The position numbers and the translations under genes are program-made. 64,000 bases of DNA, taken from IMG/VR virus record IMGVR_UViG_3300020471_000006, positions 62,001-126,000 of that record, one strand, 5' to 3'. Under the pieces are notes generated by a model, which saw only the letters and a program-made list of their open reading frames with translations, had not been told where the DNA came from and searched no databases. Positions 1-9,000 of the stretch are shown one piece after another. The number at the start of each line of letters is the position of its first letter. The stretch's first letter is position 1. This DNA is from a virus.

Positions 1-3000
1 CTAATGGTGATAGAATTAAAATTGCTGATGGATCACTCACATTTACATGTGATATGGATAACCATGCAACTGAGCATGCATATCCAAGACTTAAGGATCC
101 TAGCAATGGTAAGTGGTTAGTAATTTCTGATGCAACAACAAATACTTTCAAAGTTAATGTTGGTCAGGCTGGTGCTTCTCAAACATACACACCTACTGCT
201 GCCACATACACAGCTGCAACTGGTCAGTTAGTATTAACTATTCCTAATCATAACATTCCTGTTGGTAAGAATATTACTATAGCACAGGATTCATTGAAGT
301 TCCGTTGTGCAATGGGTGGTACTTCTGACATTAAGACTTACCCTCGTTCTAGTGATCCTATCTACTCAACAGGTACAGTAGTTACTGCTGCTGATGCTAC
401 AACAGTTACAGTTAATGTTGGTGCTTCACCTTTAGTCAGTCACACTCCAACGGATGCATCTTTTGATCCTGCAAATGGTTTGATGACATTGACCATTGGT
501 TCTCATAACCTAACTGTTGGTGAGTCTGTTAAGATTGCTGATGCTGGAGTTACATTCACATGTGGTCAGGATAATAATGCCACAAACCATGCATATCCTA
601 GAACAACAATTGAAAGTCATACAGCAACCATGGCTGCCTATGATCCTGATACTGGTATCATTACAGTTACTGTTGCTGGTCACGGAATGCGTGATGGTGA
701 TTGGGTTAAGTTAGCAGATGATTCTCTAACATTTACATGTGCTCAAGATGCTCATGCTACTAACCACACATACCCAAGAGCATCTGATCCTATCAGTAAC
801 AAGTGGGTTAAGATTTCTAATACACAGACAAATACATTTGATATTCAAGTATTAGATTCTGCACCTTCAACCAACACTACAGATCATACATTTGTATCTG
901 CTGTCGCTGGTGGTATTACTCAGAAGAAAGATAAGTCTTATGATTCACCTGTAGATATTACAGCTGTAACAGCAACAACAATTACTCTTGATGTTGGTAA
1001 GTCTTCTAACACTACTGTTCATGCATTTGTCTCTGCAACTGCTGACGCTATAACCAGTGGTGGTAACTATGGTCATACATTTGTTTCTGCTAATTATGGT
1101 GCTGTAACTGCTGACATAACTGAGAATCTATTTACACCAACAGGAGCAAATTATGATCCTGCAACTGGAGATCTTACTCTAACAATTGGTAGTCATTCTC
1201 TTGCAGTTGGTGATGGTATTACTATTGATGATAACTCACTGACATTCAAGTGTCAGATGGATGAAGAGCAGTCCAATAAACTTTATCCACGTCCAGCATC
1301 TAAAGGTCTTACTGCAACTACTGGTACAACATATAATCCTACAACAGGTATTGTTTCTATTACAACAACTGCTAATCATGGATTAAAAACTGGTGACTTT
1401 GTTAAGATCGCTGATGGTGCTCTAACATTCAGTTGTGGATTTAATGGAGCAACAGGTACTGCTGCTGAGAAATCATATCCACGTCCTAGTGATCCTGTAA
1501 GTGGTACATGGATTAAGGTAACAGAGACAGGTGTTGATTCATTTGAGTTCCAATGTCTTGAAGCTCTACCTTCTACTAACACAGACACACATGCATTTGT
1601 AAGTGGTGTTGCTGATGGAATCACACGTCAGACTGCTACTGATAGAGTATCTGGAAGATCTGTAGATATTATCGCTAGAACTGCAAATACAATTACAGTT
1701 AATGTTGGTGGAGCTGGAGATAACCAGACATGGACACCTTCTGCTGCTGATTATAACTCAACTACTGGTGATCTTATTCTTACAATTGGTCAGCATGGTC
1801 TTCGTGAAGGTGCAGGTATTGTTCTTAAGGATAATTCACTAACCTTTACATGTTCTAAGGATAATCATACTTCTAACCATAGTTACCCACGTCCTGGAAT
1901 AGATCCATATGCAGGTGATAAATCAATCACTGTTAATAGTGTTGGTGCATCTATGCATAGTGTTAGTGGTGCAGAATATACTCCTGAGACAGGTGTTCTT
2001 AAACTAACAGTTAACAATCATGGATTCTCTAATGGTGATTACATCAAGTTAGATGATGAATCTCTAACTCTGACATGTGACCTTGATGGAAACGTAAGTC
2101 AGAAAAAATATCCACGGGCAGGATTTGACCCTGTAAGTTCAAGGTGGTTGAAGATTGCTGATAAGACTACCAATACATTTGAAGTCAATGTAGGAATCTC
2201 TTCTGATAAGTCAGTACATTCATTTGTATCTGCTGTTGCCAATGGATTACACAGACAGAATGGAACCATCACAGTTAACATTGGTGCTTCACCATTAAGT
2301 AACTACACACCTACTGCTGCATCTTATAATGCAGTCACTGGTGATATGGTTCTTACTATTGGAGTACATGATCTACAAAATGGTGAGAAGATTAAGATAG
2401 CACCTGATTCATTAACATTCCAGTGTGCTAAAGATGCTAATGCAACTAACCACACATATCCTAGAGTTACTGATCCAGCATACAATAGTGATCTAGAAAT
2501 TAAGGATGCTACAACTACAACAATCACAGTTAATGTTGGTGCAGCTGCTGCTAATGATCAGTATGATCATACCTTTGTTAATGCAACTGCTAATGCTATC
2601 ATCTACAACCAGAGATATACACATACATTTGTAAATTCTGTTGCTAATGCTGTTCATTTCGAACCAGCATCACCACATACATTTGTAAGTGCTATTGCTA
2701 ATTCAATCAAACATTATCCTACTGCTAATCATACATTTGTAAGATCAGTTGCTGGTAATATTCAGAAAGAAACTGGAACATTTACAGTTAATGTAGGTGT
2801 TGCTACTCTATCTAATCAGTATCCACACCAATTTAAGAGTGCGTCTGCTGGTGCTATTCAAACTGGTGGTGCATACTTCCATAAGTTTGTTAGTGCAGTA
2901 AACAATTCCATACACAAAGTATTTACAGTTGCTGGTAATCAACAGTATCATAATCAAGATTGTATTGATGATGTTGTTGATCTACTTGAAGCAGTTGCTG

Positions 3001-6000
3001 ATAACATTGCTTATGGTGGTAATGATAAGACATGGGATGCAGCATACTCATACAAGACTGGTGCTCATGTAGCTGGTGAAGAAGATGAAACCAATTATGT
3101 ATTTGAGCAAGCACGTGAAATGGCTGCTCAAGCACTTAGAAACCAGAAGATTCTTGTTACTGGACATCATGGTCTTCCACAGGTATTTGATAAGAGTATT
3201 ACATTCAATGAGGCTGATCCTCCAACAGATAGATTTGGTGATGCTCGTAACTTAGTTGTTGCTAACAAACTACTCATTGCTGATGAAGCATACGAGAGAA
3301 TGTTGGTACAACATCCTGGATTTGTTCCTCCAACAGGTAACCAACAGGATTGTAAGGATGACATCGTAGACTTCGTTGAAGAAGTTTCATATAACCTAGC
3401 ATATGGTGGTAACGATAGAGTTTGGGAGATGACCGATCTCTATGTACAGGGTATGGTTCAAGAGGTTGCTGGAGAAGAAACACAAACTATCCAAGCACTT
3501 AATCATGCACGTGATTTGATGATTCAAATCGCTAGGAATGAGAACATTGTAACACTTGGTTCTCATGGACGTACACAGGTTAGGGACACTACTATTACTG
3601 GTAGCGTTGCTCCTCATGTAAGTAACAGACATGCTGATGCTAAGAATCTAATCTTGGCTAACGTTGAGTTTGCAGCAGAGGTAGCATTGGGTAGAATGAT
3701 TGCTCAGTTCCCTTCATATTCATGGCAAGCTGGTTACAGTTCTGCTGATTGTTTAGATGATCTTAAAGATGTAGTTAAAGTTGTTGCACATAACACAGGT
3801 TATGGTGGTAACCATAGAGTATGGGATGCTGCTAACCTTTATGTTGCAGGTGCTCATGCTGCTGGATCTGAGAGTGAAACTATCTTTGCATTCAATGCAG
3901 TACGTGACATCATCAAAGAGATTGCTACTAACGTAGAAGTTACTGTTGGTGGTCACACATCATTAACTCAGACAAGAGATCTTACCATTACTAATGGTGT
4001 TACTAATGGAGATTGTAATGTTGTATTGAGTGCTATTGATACTTTAGTTGCTATCTTAACTGGCACAATATCTGATCCAACATCACTACAAGGTATAACA
4101 CGTACAGATTCTGTTGGTCCTTGTGAGGACATGAGATCTGCTGTTGGTGTTCTTACTAAGATTGTAACTGATGCTATTTCAGATCCTAGTACACTATCTG
4201 GTAAGAAGCATACAGTAACTACATCAACTTATGATCCTGCAACTGGTTGGTTAACACTTGATATTGGTAATCATAGTTATACAAATGGAACCAGTGTACA
4301 CATCGTTGATAACTCACTAACATTTACATGTGAGAGAGATAACAACGCAACAAATCATACTTATCCACGTTCAACCGACCCAGCTTCAAACAATGATCCT
4401 ACCATTACTGGCACTACTGCTACCACAATCACGGTTAATGTTGGTGTATCATCTGATACGTCAGTTCATACCTTCGTCAGTGCATCAGAGAAAATCGTAG
4501 TTGGTGGAGTTACAAGAACTCCTTCAGTTGGATCATGTGAAGATGTAAGATCAACACTTAATTCACTATTCAAGATTGTTATTGATACAGTTGAAACACC
4601 AACATCTCTTGATGGTGTAACAAGAACCATTTCTAATGGTGCTTGTCAACAGGTTGCATCTACAATCACAACTCTCTACCAGATAATCACTGGAACTATC
4701 AACTCTGCTTCTTATCTTGACAGTGTTGAAAGGAACCCTGTTCCTCTTGGTCTAGAGTTTGGTCCTTCTATTAATGCTAACGCAACTAGCACTAACTCTT
4801 ACTTACACTTTGAGTTTGCTGATGCAGTATACACAGCTCTTACTAGAACAGTTGACAATACTATCACACAGAATACAACGTATCCTCAGTGTGTTGATCA
4901 AGCAAATGCTATTCGTCAATACTTCGCTAATATTAGCACAATTATCCAAACTGGATTGGGTAGTGTGCCACGTCAACAACCATCACAGTTAACTACATCA
5001 TTATCATCTAGAGCAACAGTCTTTACATTGACACAAGGAGCTGGTGCTAACCCACATGATCTTGAGACAGGTACACCAATTAGATTGGTTCCACGTCCAC
5101 GTTATGATACACAAACCAATTCTTATGTTGATGTTGATAAGCGTTTCGTTAGACTTCCTAATGGATTTGCTACGAACGAAACATATTATGTAATTGCTCC
5201 TGCAAGGAATACACAACCAGAAAATTATTCTGCTAATGCTGTATTCAATGGAAGTGATCAAACTAAATTAATGCTTGCAAGCAGCAAAGAGAATGCTGCT
5301 GCTGGTATCTACCTACACTCTGCTGAAGTAGAAGATATACATCCAGACATAGAGATTGATCTATATCAATTTGTTCTTGATGATAACTATGATCTACATC
5401 AATATGGTTGTGTACTTGATGGTGTAAGTAATACAAACATCCGTACAGATGTTCCACACATCTTTGATGTTCCATTCTCTAACATTACTGGACATACAGT
5501 ATTCTTTAGAGAAAGAGAAGGTGGTGCTTTACCTCTAGTTGGTGCAGCATATGCTAGTGATACTACTGTTGCAGATAGTCAAGGTAGACTACTAGGTAAC
5601 AGGTACTTCTTTGCTAGGTATCAAACAGAGAAAGTCTTTACTATCCATAAGACTAAGAGTGATGCAGAGCAAGGTGTTAACCCAATAACATATCAACCAG
5701 GTACTTACGACTTTAACGTATTTGCTAACAAGCGTCAGTCTCCAATGAGATTTGATCCAGCGTTTGTTAATCCTAATACTAACCCAGTAATATATGGTAA
5801 GTGGTACTTACAGGTTGAGAATAGCAACAATACAGATCAAATCATCAAGAGACTTAGAGAGTATGCTGATGGTATTGATAAGACAAATGATTCTTGGTTC
5901 GAGAGAATTAAGGATGAGAGACCTGCTAACGATAGACTATATCGTTTACGTTATGTTATACCTCAGTACTTACAATCTGTTCGTGATCCACTTAACGGAT

Positions 6001-9000
6001 TTACTATTAAGACAAGGACTGATGAAACTAGAAGAATAGTACCTCAGAAGATAAGTCTTAAGCCTGTCTCTGGTGGTACAACTAAGGCACGTTTCTCTAA
6101 CCCAGTACAATCTAATGAGTACATTGGATATACTAAGCAAGAGTTCATTTCTAATAGTCTTAATGAAGAGATTGCATACGATCCATACAAGAAGGATGTC
6201 GTAGGTAATACACAGTTTAAGAAAGTTATTACAACACAGAACTATATCTCTATGACTATTCAGTCTGGTAGATATGTTCAGACTGGTGGATTAACTGACT
6301 ACTTAGAACTAACTGTGTTTGAACATGGTGTTACTAATCCTGCATTACTTAACACTAAGTTTAATACTATTAAGATTACTGCACCTCAAGGTGGATCATT
6401 CACTGCTAACAAGACACAATCTGTAGAAGGTAACAAGGTCGAGTGGGCTGGTAATTCTAGTGGTTATGGTTATCTACATGCCATCATGAATGTACCTGGT
6501 ACTACTACATGGCACATGATCCTTAAGGATGTTGTTGGTAAGATTGACTATGATGCTATTGACAACACAAGGTTCAGTCAGGGTACAGCATTCGCTGATC
6601 TACTTGCTGATGCTGACATGGGTAAGTCATTGGTACTTAAGGATCTTATTAAGAAAGAATATCCTGAATTCTATTACAGACAGAATGGTGCTGGTGTTTA
6701 TACTATCACACCAGGTGATATTATTGAAGACGACGCAAGTATCCAATACTATGTTGAGTCAGTAGAAGATGTTGGTCAGATTGATGACACATTCTATGTC
6801 TTCAATACACAAGAGATTCAGAAACGTATCTATGGTCAGCAAGATGGTATCTATTATCTAACTGCTGTTCGTGGTAACATTTCACCACTACCTCAAGGTG
6901 CTGGTAACTTAGGTAACTTCAGGAACTTTAAGTTCTCCCAGCCTATCTCCTCACTATATCCATTAAACTATAAGAACGATCCTCTCTGGTATCAGCAGTT
7001 GGATGCAACATTAGTTGATCCACCTCAGACATACTCTGCTGCTGATAACTATGTTCATGGTCTTGTAAGAGTTAATGACTTCAAGGGTTCACTAACTCAA
7101 GAGAGTGTCATTGATCTAATTAAGAACAATGCATTCGGAGACAATACTTATACACAAGTATCTTCTGTAGTTGATAATAGAATCAGAGCACAGAAGGGTA
7201 ACGCTGCTTCTGGATCTGAAGATAGATTAATTCCTATCGCTGGTGATAGTACAGTCGTAGCAGATCAACGATACTATGTTGAACTTCGAAGACCATCTAT
7301 CGCAAGAGCTGGTAACCACACGTTTGAATATCTTGGTTTTGGTCCAGGTAACTACTCAACTGGTCTACCTCAACGTCAAGAGGTTGTACTCACAGAGATA
7401 CAAGACTTCTATGCTCAGTCTAAGAAGCAAGATGGTGGTTTAGTATTCTACACTGGTCTTAACTCAAATGGTGACCTATACATTGGTAACCGTAAGATTG
7501 ATGCTATTACTGGTGAGGAAGTATTCCTTGAGTCTGCAACATTACAAGATTCTGGTGATGATGACGAGACACTAGGTAATCTAGTTACAACGTTTGATAC
7601 TCCTGTTACATTTAATGAGTACATCACTGTTAATGGTGGTGAGGCTCAGGATAAGAGAAGTACATTTAACTCACCAGTTCTAATTAATGTTCTTGGAACT
7701 GTTAGAAACAATCCTGCGTTGGTAATTTCTTCCTTCGTTGATCCTGCTATTGATGATGGTTCTCTTGATAGATCAGCATTCGTCAGAAATGTCGAAACTG
7801 GTGGTGATGTTGTCATTGCTAGGAATAAAATTTCCGCAGCAATTTTCCAGTTCAATAGTCGCAGAGATGGTCAGGGATACAAGATTCTGACACATATTAC
7901 AGGTGCTACACCTTCTAACATTACTCCTGATCAAACTGGTGCATTTAATGCAAGTCAGATTGTTTCTTATGGTAATGCAGGTGCTCCTGATTCTGGTGAC
8001 ATGCTCCTTAAGGGTGGAAGTATTGGTAAGTCTGGATCACTTGGTTGGATCTATTCAAACTACTACACTACAATTGGTAATGCTGTTCCTGAATCCCTTG
8101 CATTTAATAACACTAACGTTATTACACTTACATGGGCTACATTAACAAACCAGCAACTTGGTATTACATCAGCTTCTGAACTTAGATTCAGTGGATTCTC
8201 CGATCCTGACTTTAATGGTACATGGCAAGTTATATCCAATGGATTTAATCCTGCTGCTAATACATTACAGTTTGCTATCGGTGCAACTAAAAACACTGTT
8301 AATAATCAGAACCCAAGAATGTGGTCTGATGAAGTTGCAGCTAATGCTAATATCACAATTGAATACTCCAATTCCAACTGGAAAGAGTGGGGTGTTATTG
8401 GTGCTGAAGCAATTAGAACAGAGACTGATGCTATTGGTGATTACAAACTTGGTATTAACACAGTTGGTAGATCAGATAAAGCATCTTACAGTGAAAACTT
8501 TGTTGATGCTAAGACAAACCCACGTGCAAACCTTGATGTTGTTGGTACTGCATTCATTAGTGGTAAGAAAATCACTGACTATGCATCACATGCAACTGAT
8601 GCTACTAGAACATATCAAGATCGTACTGATGCATTCATGGTTGGTGGAGATTCTTCCTCACCAACAGATGAGTCAACCTTCAGAGTTTCTACCGCTAACG
8701 GTGGACGTGTTGGTGTTAATGTAACTGATGCTGAATTAGATAGATCATTAGTTGTTGATGGTGAGTCTAGGTTCACTGGTGATGCTAGGTTCGAAGAAGA
8801 TATTGAAATCAATGGTGGTGGTGGAGCTAATACTGCACAGATTAGAACATCTATTACTACAGGTAAGGTACAATTCTTCCCTAATGCTGGTGGAACTCCG
8901 TTCACTGGTGAAGTAGAGATTGCACCACTTGGTACTAGTATTAAGATTGCAGATGCAACTCCATCTGATCAGTTTATCAAGATAGGTAACTTCTCATTCC

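Noticed and set aside
30-4480. CRISPR array
   Set aside because: The repeats are degenerate, vary in spacing from about 170 to 500 bases or more, and are in frame with protein motifs.
8158-8724. 188-codon frame on the + strand inside the giant fibre gene
   Set aside because: Low-complexity leucine-rich product typical of reading repeat DNA in the wrong phase; the fibre frame is continuous here.
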